Source of the DNA: Vibrio tetraodonis
Lineage (GTDB): Bacteria; Pseudomonadota; Gammaproteobacteria; Enterobacterales; Vibrionaceae
Length of the DNA: 64,000 nucleotides
Assembly: GCF_003350295.1 (NCBI RefSeq)
Contig: NZ_QLYY01000014.1
Coordinates: 62,001 to 126,000, forward strand
Reading direction: 5' to 3'
The notes below the pieces were generated by a model. That model searched no databases and had not been told where the DNA came from. It saw nothing but the letters and a program-made list of their open reading frames with translations. Both the position numbers and the translations under genes were made by a program. Numbering within the stretch: the stretch's first letter is position 1; every line of letters begins with the position of its first letter. Positions 8,496 to 18,462 of this stretch are shown in pieces.

Positions 8496-8969
8496 TTATT
8501 GGATCTCGAGTAGTTCTACATCAAAGATCAAAGTCGATGCAGGCGGGATAGGGCCTGTGCCTTTTTTTCCATAAGCTAGGGTGCTAGGAATAAATAGGCG
8601 GAATTTATCGCCTTCAACCATATAAGTTAAGCCTTCTTGCCAGCCTTTAATCACTTGATTTAAACCAAATGAAATCGGCTCACCGCGCTCGACTGAACTG
8701 TCAAAGACAGTGCCGTCGATAAGTGTGCCATGGTAATGCACTTTTACCTTACTTTTGGGACTAGGATTGGTTGTACCTTCGCCTTTCGAAAGCACTTTAT
8801 ATTGCAGGCCACTTTCTGTGGTAATAACACCTTCTTGTGTGCCATTTTCGAGCAAAAAGGCTTGACCCGCCGCGAAGTTCTCTTCTCCCGCTTTGCTTGT
8901 CACTAACGTGCGGTAAATCATAAAGCCCGCGAGAACCAAGATGACGATAGGAATAATAATTTTAGACAT
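8496..8969 (-). CDS. FKBP-type peptidyl-prolyl cis-trans isomerase, membrane-anchored
   Basis: A 157-residue protein with an N-terminal membrane segment (IIIPIVILVLAGFMIYRTL, residues about 3-21) followed by an FKBP domain at about residues 55-157. Domain marks are VKVHYHGTLIDGTVFDSS, the GLNQVIKGWQEGL loop and the C-terminal LIFDVELLEI. FKBPs of this type speed proline isomerisation during protein folding. With no lipobox or clear cleavage site the segment is more likely an anchor, with the domain in the periplasm (inference). It is 18 bp downstream of the DsbA-like gene on the same strand, so the two probably form an envelope-folding operon. Confidence 0.92.
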   Translation of the reverse strand: MSKIIIPIVILVLAGFMIYRTLVTSKAGEENFAAGQAFLLENGTQEGVITTESGLQYKVLSKGEGTTNPSPKSKVKVHYHGTLIDGTVFDSSVERGEPISFGLNQVIKGWQEGLTYMVEGDKFRLFIPSTLAYGKKGTGPIPPASTLIFDVELLEIQ

Positions 8970-8987
8970 AAGGTCTTTCCATAATTG

Positions 8988-9605
8988 TTAGGGTTGTTGG
9001 ATAAGATAGTTGATAGTGTTTGCAATGCCATCGAGATCTTTGTGTCCGGCAAGGAGTACCATGTACTTGCCGTTAACAATAAAGGTAGGGACAGCATTTA
9101 TCTGGCCGTTTTGAGATATGTCAGCAGCTTGCTGCATGGCGGCGAATAAGCTTCTTCGCTGATCCTCTGTTAATTTATCAGGGCTGGATAGATCTTGGTC
9201 GGTAAATGCTTTGTTGATGGCCAGCTTTTGTTGCTGCGCAGTCGCGCCTTCCATTTGCACCGCATTAAACATCGCATTCATCAAGTCATGGCTTGGGGTT
9301 GTTCCTAGTTGGGTTTGTGCGCTGTAATAGATCATGGCACTGACTTGGGCACTTTGATTAAAAATTACATGGACCTTACCAAATGTCTGATTGGTCGCGG
9401 CTTCAAGTTGGGGGATTGCAGACTCCATATTTGCACAGTGACCACAATTGAGAGAGAAAACCTCAGTAACAACGGGAAGTTGATAAGCGGACAAATCGGT
9501 AGGTAAGCGTTCAAATTGTTTGCCTTCTTGTGGGTGTTCGCTTTTGCTGCAACCTGCCAGCAGAGCCACGAGGATAAGACCCGCAAAGGCTAGTATTTTT
9601 CTCAT
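8988..9605 (-). CDS. DsbA-like thiol:disulfide interchange lipoprotein
   Basis: A 205-residue thioredoxin-fold protein of the DsbA family. It begins with a signal ending in the lipobox LLAGC (Cys about residue 19), so it is a lipoprotein rather than a soluble periplasmic DsbA. The redox motif is CGHC (in SLNCGHCANM) in place of the usual CPHC. The cis-proline is in NAVPTFIV. It likely oxidises or exchanges disulfides in exported proteins. It is first in an operon with the FKBP gene. Confidence 0.9.
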   Translation of the reverse strand: MRKILAFAGLILVALLAGCSKSEHPQEGKQFERLPTDLSAYQLPVVTEVFSLNCGHCANMESAIPQLEAATNQTFGKVHVIFNQSAQVSAMIYYSAQTQLGTTPSHDLMNAMFNAVQMEGATAQQQKLAINKAFTDQDLSSPDKLTEDQRRSLFAAMQQAADISQNGQINAVPTFIVNGKYMVLLAGHKDLDGIANTINYLIQQP

Positions 9606-9789
9606 ACTTGGTACTCTTTACCATTAAGGTGATGTATCAATCTTAGGTATTGATTCTACCTTGTCATGGCCCTGAAAAAAACACTTTGAAGCTAGCATTT
9701 CAACGACAAAAAAGTCTTCATTTATAATTAAAGTATTTCCTAGTTCGCCGATATAAATCATGTATCGCAACAAAAAGTATGGTGGATCG

Positions 9790-10407
9790 ATGAAATATCT
9801 TGCTTTACCGCTTCTTCTGCTACTGACTGGGTGTGGCAACCTTGCAAAAGAAATGCGCTATATGACAGACGATATGTTAGAAACTGCGCCCAAAACAGAT
9901 ATGGACGTTCGTTATCCATCTTGGGGTAATGCGCCGAGAGTTGCATCTAGGTCAGGAGTGATGGGGCCGATGGGACGAGAAGCCAGTTACAGCGATTTAC
10001 AAAGCTTTTTGATGAAAAATGGTGTTGAGCATGAAGTCTTGCCTGGCGATCATCTGATGGTAAAGCTGACTGACACCATTAAATTTAATACTGGTTCTTC
10101 AATGGTTGAGCCGAGCTCAGCTTATTGGCTCAATAAAATGGGCAGTTATTTAGCCACCCAGCCGGGCATTGATATCGTCATTGATGGACATACAGATAAT
10201 ACAGGACCACCATCGCGCAATGATGTGCTATCAATGAAACGCGCAAAAGCAGTAAAACAGCAATTGATTCGTAATAACGTGGCGATGGACGCTATTTTCA
10301 CCCGTGGCTATGGTGAGTATGTGCCAGCATGTACCAATAGTACTAGGGCAGGAAAAGCCTGCAATCGACGCGTTGAGGTTCTTTTTATCGTTGCTAACCA
10401 GAGATAA
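9790..10407 (+). CDS. OmpA-family peptidoglycan-binding lipoprotein
   Basis: A 205-residue lipoprotein. The ATG at 9790 has GGTGGA eight bases upstream and opens a signal with lipobox LLTGC (Cys about residue 15). An in-frame ATG at 9760 would place ten polar residues before the signal, so it was not used. The C-terminal half (about residues 95-205) is an OmpA C-like domain with VIDGHTDNTG, SMKRAKAVKQQL, RGYGEYVP and NRRVEVLF, which binds diaminopimelate in the cell wall. The middle section is unassigned. The protein probably links the outer membrane to peptidoglycan. Confidence 0.9.
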   Translation: MKYLALPLLLLLTGCGNLAKEMRYMTDDMLETAPKTDMDVRYPSWGNAPRVASRSGVMGPMGREASYSDLQSFLMKNGVEHEVLPGDHLMVKLTDTIKFNTGSSMVEPSSAYWLNKMGSYLATQPGIDIVIDGHTDNTGPPSRNDVLSMKRAKAVKQQLIRNNVAMDAIFTRGYGEYVPACTNSTRAGKACNRRVEVLFIVANQR

Positions 10408-10486
10408 AATTCGCACTTGCCAAAAGCCACAACTAGACTTTGCTATGTAGATTCAAGTCATTCATAGTATTTAGTGTGGAAAGTAA

Positions 10487-11260
10487 ATGTCTAAGTGTTT
10501 TGAAGTTATCCCCAGGTTCTTTTTGCTCTTAATCTTTTTGGTACCTCTACCTTCAGCTGTATCTTCGCAGCCACTAACCATAACAGTGAGCGAATATCCT
10601 CCTTATCATTCAAAAGATTTACCGGGTTTTGGTATTAACGCTCAAATTGTGACTGCCGCATTTGAAAGCCAGGATATTAGTATTGATTACAAGCAAATGA
10701 ACACTTGGAAGGAAGCCTTTGACTATGCTGCACAAGGAAAAGCCGATGCAGCCGCATTATGGGAGTATAACCAAGCTCATGAAGAAGATTTTTTAATCAG
10801 TGAGCCTGTGTATAAAATTAGTGCCCACTTTTTTTACAATAATTCGCTCGATTTTAGTTGGCGCAATGTGAGCGACCTTAAAGGCTACACTATTAGCGCA
10901 TTGATAGGTGGTTATTATGGTGATGCGTTTGAAGCGGCGGAAAAAAGTGGTGAAATAAAGGTGGTGCGTGTCTATGATGAGACGGAGAATTTAAAAAAGC
11001 TAGTTGACGGTTCCATAGATCTTGCGCCTTTGTACATCAGCAGTTTCAATTATGTACTGAAAACTCAAGGTTTAGGCGATAAAAGGTCGGAGTTTAGTTA
11101 TCATCCCAAGCCTTTGTTTACAAACTCAGTGCACTTGTTAATGCCAAAATCTAACCCTCAAAGCCAATCCAATATGGCGCTATTTAACCAAGGGCTTAAG
11201 GTGATTAAATCAAATGGTGCGATGCAGTCTATCCTTAATGATCATCTCAACTATCGCTAA
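10487..11260 (+). CDS. Periplasmic amino-acid-type solute-binding protein (SBP family 3-like)
   Basis: A 257-residue protein with a signal peptide (RFFLLLIFLVPLPSAVSS) followed by a type II periplasmic-binding fold: LTITVSEYPPY, then a region with ADAAALWEYNQ and DFLISEPVY, and the hinge and second lobe. It matches SBP family 3 / transporter-substrate-binding domains. No permease or ATPase gene is adjacent, so it may be an orphan sensor-type binding protein rather than part of an ABC importer. Substrate not assignable. Confidence 0.8.
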   Translation: MSKCFEVIPRFFLLLIFLVPLPSAVSSQPLTITVSEYPPYHSKDLPGFGINAQIVTAAFESQDISIDYKQMNTWKEAFDYAAQGKADAAALWEYNQAHEEDFLISEPVYKISAHFFYNNSLDFSWRNVSDLKGYTISALIGGYYGDAFEAAEKSGEIKVVRVYDETENLKKLVDGSIDLAPLYISSFNYVLKTQGLGDKRSEFSYHPKPLFTNSVHLLMPKSNPQSQSNMALFNQGLKVIKSNGAMQSILNDHLNYR

Positions 11261-11686
11261 TCAATACCATTCAAATTTCTAAGTATTTCATTTTCGATAT
11301 CCTTCGTTTTTGCTCGTTTATGCCATTCTCTAAAACTCTATGCGACAATGCCAGTTGAGAAACCCTATTAATTACAACAGAGTCATTAGCTTTAGCTTAT
11401 TATTGATAATAATATTGACCAATTCAATCATTTCAACCGAACAACGCCCGATGCCATCAACTCTCCAGCTTTATCGTGTCAACTTTGTTTACTCATACTC
11501 AATTGTTAACCAAGAGTATAAAAAGTAGAGTTAATTAACAAAATAGAGAACATAAATGAAACAAAATGTGTTCGAACGCTCATTAATAGCCTGGGGACGT
11601 TTCATCTGGTAGTCAGGTATGCAGAATACAATTCGCAATTATAACAAAACCAATCGTACCCAATAATGTAAACAAGGACTCTTACT
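11261..11686. other. 426-bp intergenic region, glpF promoter region
   Basis: AT-rich region before glpF. It holds the GlpR-like palindrome at 11571, and AAGGA at 11674-11678 as the glpF ribosome site. A 62-codon open frame at 11340 has no ribosome site and unremarkable composition; I see no convincing gene. Confidence 0.6.
11571..11584 (+). promoter_or_regulatory. Candidate GlpR operator upstream of glpFK
   Basis: TTCGAACGCTCATT lies about 100 bp before glpF. On the minus strand, the region 16-30 bases before the glpD start has the related CTCGAACGAACATT. E. coli GlpR sites are built from ATGTTCG and CGAACAT half-sites. Both sites here keep TCGAACG and CATT, though with a shorter spacer than in E. 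coli. Assignment by shared sequence and context. Confidence 0.45.
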
Positions 11687-12538
11687 ATGATGACGAGAAA
11701 ACCCACCTTACTCGGTGAATGTATTGCCGAGTTCATAGGGACTGGATTACTGATTTTCTTTGGTGTTGGCTGTGTCGCCGCCCTAGTGTTAACAGGGGCC
11801 CAGTTTGGCCAGTGGGAAATTAGTGTGGTATGGGGCTTTGGGGTAGCAATTGCCATTTATTGTACTGCTGGTGTATCGGGGGCGCATATAAATCCTGCTG
11901 TCACTATTGCATTGGCAGCGTTTCATGGATTTGATAAAGCTAAGGTTGTGCCTTACATTGTCGCTCAAACGTTAGGGGCATTTTGTAGTGCTGCGTTAGT
12001 GTATAGTTTGTACAGCAATTTATTTATCGATTACGAAATCACCCATGGTTTTGTACGATCTAGTCAAGAAGCTCTTGCAACAGCAGGTATTTTCTCAACT
12101 TATGCTCATGCATCTTTGTCATTTTCTGGGGCGTTGGCGGTTGAGTTTGTGATAACGGCCGTACTTATGTTTGCGATTTTGGCGCTGGGTGATGAGAATA
12201 ATGGCGCCGCTCGTGGCCCTATGAACCCATTGTTGATTGGTGTGTTGATTGCTGTCATCGGTAGCTCGCTGGGCCCGTTAACCGGGTTTGCAATGAACCC
12301 TGCGCGTGACTTCGGACCAAAACTTTTTTCCTACTTAGCGGGTTGGGACTTTGCGCTAACGGGGGCTAAAGACATTCCTTATTTTATTGTTCCTATTCTT
12401 GGTCCTATTGCGGGCGCATGTTTTGGCGCTTGGGCATACCCTAAGGTGATAGCGCAATATCTACCGAATACGGGCACTGGCTGCACGATTCCTAATCAGT
12501 GTGATGACGCCGAAGAGAGTCAAGAGGCTCACGTTTAA
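11687..12538 (+). CDS. glpF: Glycerol uptake facilitator (aquaglyceroporin)
   Basis: A 283-residue MIP-family channel for passive glycerol uptake across the inner membrane. Both pore motifs are present: SGAHINPAVTIA in the first half and GFAMNPARDFGPKL in the second, with Arg after the second NPA. Six hydrophobic segments fit the MIP fold. The C-terminal tail (about residues 265-283) is acidic and hydrophilic. AAGGA lies 8 bases before the ATG. It is followed 44 bp later by glpK, and the two form an operon that captures glycerol as glycerol 3-phosphate. Confidence 0.97.
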   Translation: MMTRKPTLLGECIAEFIGTGLLIFFGVGCVAALVLTGAQFGQWEISVVWGFGVAIAIYCTAGVSGAHINPAVTIALAAFHGFDKAKVVPYIVAQTLGAFCSAALVYSLYSNLFIDYEITHGFVRSSQEALATAGIFSTYAHASLSFSGALAVEFVITAVLMFAILALGDENNGAARGPMNPLLIGVLIAVIGSSLGPLTGFAMNPARDFGPKLFSYLAGWDFALTGAKDIPYFIVPILGPIAGACFGAWAYPKVIAQYLPNTGTGCTIPNQCDDAEESQEAHV

Positions 12539-12582
12539 TACTAAAATTATTGCTATAAATATCGAATTAAAAGGAAATTATT

Positions 12583-14100
12583 ATGACGGAGCCAAAATAT
12601 ATTGTCGCGCTCGATCAAGGCACAACCAGTTGCCGCGCAGTTGTGCTCGACTACGATGCCAACATTGTCAGTGCGTCTCAGCGAGAGTTTACGCAAATTT
12701 ATCCTCAGGCTGGCTGGGTTGAGCATGATCCTATGGAAATCTATGCCACACAAAGCTCGGTATTGGTGGAAGCTTTGGGCAAATCCGGTATCCGTAGTGA
12801 TGAAGTCGCGGGTATTGGTATTACTAACCAACGTGAGACCACTATAGTCTGGAATAAAGACACAGGAAAGCCAGTTTATAATGCGATTGTTTGGCAGTGC
12901 CGCCGTACAGCAGCCATTTGTGAAGAATTGAAAAGTCGAGGTCTGGAAGAGTACGTCCAAGAAAATACAGGCTTGGTACTCGACCCGTATTTCTCAGGCA
13001 CAAAAATTAAGTGGATTCTTGATAATGTAGAAGGTGCGCGCGAAGACGCTAACGCAGGAAAATTGTTATTCGGCACCGTTGATACTTGGTTACTGTGGAA
13101 AATGACTCAAGGCCGAGTGCATGTGACCGACTATACCAATGCTTCCAGAACCATGTTGTTTAACATCAACACACTTCAATGGGATGAAAAACTGCTCCAA
13201 GAAATGGATATTCCTTTGTCCATGATGCCAGAAGTGAAGAAGTCGTCAGAAGTTTACGGGCAAACGAATATTGGTGGTAAAGGGGGGACGAGAATCCCGA
13301 TTGCGGGTATCGCCGGAGACCAACAAGCGGCACTTTATGGTCAAATGTGTGTTAATGCAGGGCAGGCAAAAAATACTTACGGAACAGGCTGTTTTTTGCT
13401 GATGAACACGGGCCAAGAAAAAGTGACCTCAAAGAATGGTCTCCTAACCACATTGGCATGTGGTCCATCTGGTGAACCTGCTTATGCCCTTGAAGGTGCC
13501 GTGTTTATGGGGGGCGCCTCTATTCAGTGGCTACGAGATGAAATGAAGCTTCTTGCCGATGCAAAGGATTCAGAGTACTTTGCCACTAAGGTCGACTCAT
13601 CCAATGGTGTCTATGTGGTTCCGGCATTTACTGGCCTTGGCGCGCCATACTGGGACGCCTATGCAAGAGGAACTATTGTTGGCTTAACCCGCGGCGTTAA
13701 CTCCAACCATATTATACGGGCAACTCTAGAGGGCATTGCGTACCAGACACGTGATGTATTGGATGCCATGCAAGCGGATTCTGGGATAAAGCTTGAGGCA
13801 CTTCGAGTAGACGGCGGCGCAGTTGCTAACAACTTTTTGATGCAGTTCCAATCTGATGTATTGGACACGCAAGTGCTTCGCCCTCAAGTGACCGAGGTCA
13901 CTGCTTTGGGAGCGGCTTATCTTGCCGGATTGGCGGTAGGGTTCTGGCAAAGTCTTGATGAAGTTGCGGGTAAAGCCACCATAGATAAGACCTTTGTTCC
14001 TCATCATGATGAAGAAAAACGTAGCCGTCGTTATAAGGGATGGAAGCGCGCAGTAAAATGCGCTCAAGTTTGGGCACAAATGCATGACGAGGACGAGTAA
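12583..14100 (+). CDS. glpK: Glycerol kinase
   Basis: A 505-residue FGGY kinase that phosphorylates glycerol with ATP to sn-glycerol 3-phosphate, trapping it in the cytoplasm. The N-terminal ATP-binding motif is [15 protein letters not shown]. Other marks are [31 protein letters not shown] and the second signature region [13 protein letters not shown]. Length equals the family norm. It follows glpF with an AAAGGAAAT ribosome site, and ends at a strong terminator. Confidence 0.98.
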   Translation: MTEPKYIVALDQGTTSCRAVVLDYDANIVSASQREFTQIYPQAGWVEHDPMEIYATQSSVLVEALGKSGIRSDEVAGIGITNQRETTIVWNKDTGKPVYNAIVWQCRRTAAICEELKSRGLEEYVQENTGLVLDPYFSGTKIKWILDNVEGAREDANAGKLLFGTVDTWLLWKMTQGRVHVTDYTNASRTMLFNINTLQWDEKLLQEMDIPLSMMPEVKKSSEVYGQTNIGGKGGTRIPIAGIAGDQQAALYGQMCVNAGQAKNTYGTGCFLLMNTGQEKVTSKNGLLTTLACGPSGEPAYALEGAVFMGGASIQWLRDEMKLLADAKDSEYFATKVDSSNGVYVVPAFTGLGAPYWDAYARGTIVGLTRGVNSNHIIRATLEGIAYQTRDVLDAMQADSGIKLEALRVDGGAVANNFLMQFQSDVLDTQVLRPQVTEVTALGAAYLAGLAVGFWQSLDEVAGKATIDKTFVPHHDEEKRSRRYKGWKRAVKCAQVWAQMHDEDE

Positions 14101-14122
14101 ATAACCCAGAGACGTTATAAAA

Positions 14123-14148
14123 ATGCCCGCTTGAATACAAGCGGGCAT
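14123..14148 (+). terminator. Terminator after glpFK (hairpin)
   Basis: A perfect 11-bp stem (ATGCCCGCTTG / CAAGCGGGCAT) with an AATA loop. There is an A run on the 5' side, so it could also end the convergent DUF496 transcript, which would then have T residues after it. Confidence 0.8.
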
Positions 14149-14167
14149 ACTTCAAGAAAAACTGAAA

Positions 14168-14488
14168 TTATTTCTTTTTGCCTTGTACCACTTGTTTGTC
14201 TTCTTCAGTCAGCTCACGAATACGTCGGCTGATGTCACGGCGCTCTTTGGAGATCTCCGCACTTTTTATGATATGGTCGTCTACACGATCCTCGTAATCG
14301 GCTTTCATATTTTTGATGATGGCTACGATTTCATCAGGCGTCATGTCTGGTTTGATATAGTCCATCAAGTTATCCAGAAGATCGACTCTTTTACGGTTAT
14401 CGCGAACTTTTTTTTCATTGTCGAGCAGTTCACGCTTCAGCTTATTCTTTCTGCGTGCTTGAGCTACGATTTCAAATACTCCACTCAT
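14168..14488 (-). CDS. yeeX: DUF496 (YeeX-type) coiled-coil protein
   Basis: A 106-residue, highly charged, helix-rich protein of the DUF496/UPF0265 family. It opens with [20 protein letters not shown] and contains [15 protein letters not shown] and a C-terminal heptad-like region. No catalytic motif is visible and the family has no firm function. It probably forms coiled coils. It is convergent with glpK. Confidence 0.88.
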   Translation of the reverse strand: MSGVFEIVAQARRKNKLKRELLDNEKKVRDNRKRVDLLDNLMDYIKPDMTPDEIVAIIKNMKADYEDRVDDHIIKSAEISKERRDISRRIRELTEEDKQVVQGKKK

Positions 14489-14679
14489 AAGTGTTTTTCC
14501 TGCTTTTACTTACCTTAAAACTACAGAGATTAAACCACAACATTTATGTCGATAACAGGTTTAAGATCAACAACTCTCTAATGATGACTAGTTTATCACC
14601 AAAAAGCCAATCCCGTCGTTGAGTGCAGGCAGCAGTCAGGATATGATTTCGTTATTAATAGAATAAAAAGATAAAGTTT

Positions 14680-14874
14680 ATGCGAGCGTCTGACATTGTA
14701 ATTCCAAAGGTTGAAAGGGCAGAGTTGTCTCAGCAGTCGAGCAAAATTGTTGAGGCTTACCGTAAAGAATGTCGCAGTCAAGAATTGACGGAAGTTGAAT
14801 TAAATCGTAGAAAAATCATTATGATTGACGAGTATGGTAATATAAAAAAGCCATCGATTCTTTCTGAGCACTAA
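14680..14874 (+). CDS. Small conserved-looking hypothetical protein
   Basis: A 64-residue soluble, charged protein (MRASDIVIPKVERAEL...) with no recognised domain. The frame has a normal amino acid balance and ends 30 bp before yceH, on the same strand, so the two may be co-transcribed. The ribosome site is weak (AAAG about 6 bases before the ATG). Confidence 0.6.
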   Translation: MRASDIVIPKVERAELSQQSSKIVEAYRKECRSQELTEVELNRRKIIMIDEYGNIKKPSILSEH

Positions 14875-14904
14875 GCTAGAAAGGTATGACTTAAGGAAAC
14901 GATA

Positions 14905-15561
14905 ATGAATATAGAATTAAGCGATATTGAAGCGCGTGTCATTGGCTGCTTGATAGAAAAGGAAGTCACTACTCCAGACTATTACCCTTTGACCCTCAAT
15001 AGCTTGACCAGTGCTTGTAATCAGAAGAGTAATCGTGAACCTGTTATGACCCTGTCTGAAACAGATGTTCAACAAGTAGTAGATGGATTGATTGCTCGAA
15101 GATTAGTAAGTGACGAGAGTGGATTTAATAGTCGAGCAAGTAAGTTTCAGCATCGTTTCTGCAATACAGAATTTGGCGATTTAAAGTTAACATCTCAGCA
15201 AAAAGGCATCGTCTGCTGCTTACTGCTTCGCGGTGCGCAAACTCCGGGTGAACTTAGAACTCGTACTAATCGCCTAGCAGATTTTTCAGATGTTAAAGAA
15301 GTAGAATCAATTCTAGAAAATATGGCTTCTGGTGGTGATTCTCCCTTAGTCGTAAAATTGCCAAGAGAGGCAGGCAAACGAGAGTCCCGTTATATGCATC
15401 TATTTAGCGGTGAAGTCGATGTTGACGCTATTGCTGCATTTTCTCCCGCTGTAAATATCAGCTCTGATAGTAAAAGAATCGAATTGCTCGAGACTGAGGT
15501 GGCTGAATTGAAAGCTCAGATTGAAGGACTTCGCCTACAAATAGAAAGCCTCACTTCTTAA
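14905..15561 (+). CDS. yceH: YceH family (DUF480) winged-helix protein
   Basis: A 218-residue protein. The family N-terminus ([30 protein letters not shown]) and the second repeat ([20 protein letters not shown]) make up the tandem winged-helix DUF480 fold. A C-terminal coiled coil follows ([25 protein letters not shown], about residues 193-217). The winged helices suggest nucleic-acid binding but no role is established. Its stop codon directly abuts the ATG of the GIY-YIG gene, so translation is probably coupled. Confidence 0.93.
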   Translation: MNIELSDIEARVIGCLIEKEVTTPDYYPLTLNSLTSACNQKSNREPVMTLSETDVQQVVDGLIARRLVSDESGFNSRASKFQHRFCNTEFGDLKLTSQQKGIVCCLLLRGAQTPGELRTRTNRLADFSDVKEVESILENMASGGDSPLVVKLPREAGKRESRYMHLFSGEVDVDAIAAFSPAVNISSDSKRIELLETEVAELKAQIEGLRLQIESLTS

Positions 15562-15876
15562 ATGACATCTGAACATGTAAAATCATCGTGTTCGATATGG
15601 TATGTCTACTTGATTCGGACACGTTTCAATTCCCTTTATTGTGGTATAACAACGGATGTATCACGTCGGTATTTGCAACACTGCCAAGGTTCTGGTGCCA
15701 AATCTCTGAAAGGTAAAGGCCCACTAACGCTCGAATGGTTTGAAGCGGTTGGGAAAAGCCGCTCCACTGCCTCTAAATATGAATACCGCATAAAAAAGTT
15801 GTCCAAAACACTAAAAGAAAACCTGATACAAAAAACAGTTGTTTTAGATGAGCTTTTCGACATTGAGAAAACTTGA
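15562..15876 (+). CDS. GIY-YIG nuclease-superfamily protein (YhbQ-like)
   Basis: A 104-residue single-domain GIY-YIG protein. The signature appears as WYVYLIRT...SLYCGIT (residues about 13-33), followed by the conserved Arg in DVSRRYLQH and the catalytic-type Glu in KYEYRIKKL. Small proteins of this group are related to YhbQ and may act in DNA repair or recombination, without firm proof. No ribosome site of its own is needed: the ATG immediately follows the yceH stop codon. Confidence 0.88.
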   Translation: MTSEHVKSSCSIWYVYLIRTRFNSLYCGITTDVSRRYLQHCQGSGAKSLKGKGPLTLEWFEAVGKSRSTASKYEYRIKKLSKTLKENLIQKTVVLDELFDIEKT

Positions 15877-16032
15877 GTCAATTGGATGCTTTTAACATCA
15901 GTTAGTTATGATTCTCTGTAAACAACCAAGTAATATTTAATCTTCCCCACAAAATTACGTTGTTTCTTTGATTGACCATCAAATGATCAAATTTTGTATT
16001 AACCTTAAACTTGTAACTTTAATAAGGTTGGT

Positions 16033-17178
16033 ATGGATATGAAACTGTTAATAAAAGCCACGATAATGTGGTCGGTAGCATGGATGGCCATAGTGGTGAA
16101 TGCAGCGACCGTAGTCCCAGATGGGCGAGGTAACGGGATGGGGAATACGGGTGTAACTTCGGCTGATTACCTTTTGGCTCCGTTTTACAACCCAGCACTG
16201 GTTGCTCTTCACAGAGACTCAGACAAGCTTGGTGTATTGTTTCCTGGTGTCGGTGTAAGGCTCAGAGATACCGATAAGACGCTTGACACTGTCGATAAGC
16301 TTCAAGATGAAATTAAAGCGTTTAAAGCTAACCCATCAGACACTGGTGCAGAGGCGAGGCTGAATAGTTATTTAGACCAACTATCTGATGATAAACCACT
16401 TGGGGTAAATGGAGGTGTGGTTGCTGCGATAGCACTTCCGGTTGATGTTCTATCGACAAATATATTTACTCGTGGTTACGCCGAAATAATTGCCAATAGT
16501 GATATAGCAACTACAGGAACAACCGAACAGCGCTACCAAAATTCGAATGTTGATGTGATTGCATTTGGTTACGGTGAGATTGGTGTAGCTATCGCAAAAC
16601 GAGTGAATTTTCTAGGGCAAGATGTCTCCGTAGGTATTTCTCCAAAATTTCAAACCATGAGAACATACAAGCAAGCAATCACGGTTGAAGATTTTGATAT
16701 CAGTGATTACGACAAAAGTGAAACCAAAAAGAATGCATTTAACGTAGACCTGGGAGCGGTATGGTTATACGAACAGTTTCGAGCAGGCGTCGCGGTTAAG
16801 GACCTGTTCTCTCAAGAGCTCAATACGTTAGATATCGGTGGTGTCAGTAGATATAAATTAAATACCCAGATTACGGTATCAGGGAGCTATGCACTTGAAT
16901 ATTTTACGGCTTCCACAGACTTTGATTTAACCAAACAAAAAAGGTTTACGGATCAAAATGATGATACGCAATTTTTACGCTTTGGTGTGGAAGGAAATGC
17001 GATGGGTTGGGCGCAATTGAGGCTTGGGTATGAAATTGATCTAGAAGATACGCTCGATAATTCTTTCACATTCGGTGTCGGTGTAAGCCCTGCTGATTTG
17101 GTGAGTTTTGACTTAGCGGCCAGCTATGCTGGTGACAATCAATATGGACTATCCGGAAATTTAGCATTTACTTTTTAG
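16033..17178 (+). CDS. TraF-like outer-membrane beta-barrel protein (PF13729 family)
   Basis: A 381-residue exported protein. The signal peptide (about residues 1-24) precedes ATVVPDGRGNGMGNTGVTSADYLLAPFYNPAL, the typical start of the family annotated as 'conjugal transfer protein TraF'. The rest is rich in alternating beta-strand patterns and ends in an aromatic residue (LAFTF), as outer-membrane barrels do. Despite the name there are no conjugation genes here, so a transfer role is unlikely. The start could be the Met at codon 1 or at codon 3 (16039); AAGG at 16024-16027 fits either. Confidence 0.8.
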   Translation: MDMKLLIKATIMWSVAWMAIVVNAATVVPDGRGNGMGNTGVTSADYLLAPFYNPALVALHRDSDKLGVLFPGVGVRLRDTDKTLDTVDKLQDEIKAFKANPSDTGAEARLNSYLDQLSDDKPLGVNGGVVAAIALPVDVLSTNIFTRGYAEIIANSDIATTGTTEQRYQNSNVDVIAFGYGEIGVAIAKRVNFLGQDVSVGISPKFQTMRTYKQAITVEDFDISDYDKSETKKNAFNVDLGAVWLYEQFRAGVAVKDLFSQELNTLDIGGVSRYKLNTQITVSGSYALEYFTASTDFDLTKQKRFTDQNDDTQFLRFGVEGNAMGWAQLRLGYEIDLEDTLDNSFTFGVGVSPADLVSFDLAASYAGDNQYGLSGNLAFTF

Positions 17179-17209
17179 ACTCTTATTTTGAACTGTAAAT
17201 GGCTATGAG

Positions 17210-17262
17210 CGCAGAGTTTGTATCTATCGGTTTTTAAATCTGAATAGGATACAAACTTTGCG
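17210..17262. repeat. 15-bp inverted repeat between the TraF-like gene and luxP
   Basis: CGCAGAGTTTGTATC at 17210-17224 pairs with GATACAAACTTTGCG at 17248-17262 with one mismatch and a 23-base spacer. There is no T run after it, so it may be a processed terminator or a regulatory hairpin in the luxPQ upstream region. Confidence 0.5.
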
Positions 17263-17361
17263 TAAAACAAAAACTTTCAAACATTTGATAATTCGGCTCG
17301 AAAGCCGGGCAAACCCTATGTAATATATGCAGCAATACAAATATCTTTATTCAAAGGGTAA

Positions 17362-18461
<1,100 letters not shown>

Positions 18462-18462
<1 letters not shown>

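Noticed and set aside
11340-11528. 62-codon frame between the solute-binding protein and glpF
   Set aside because: No ribosome site, and it lies in the AT-rich glp promoter region.
16033-17178. Conjugation system suggested by the TraF-like gene
   Set aside because: The name is inherited from the family; no other transfer gene is present, and the protein looks like an outer-membrane barrel.
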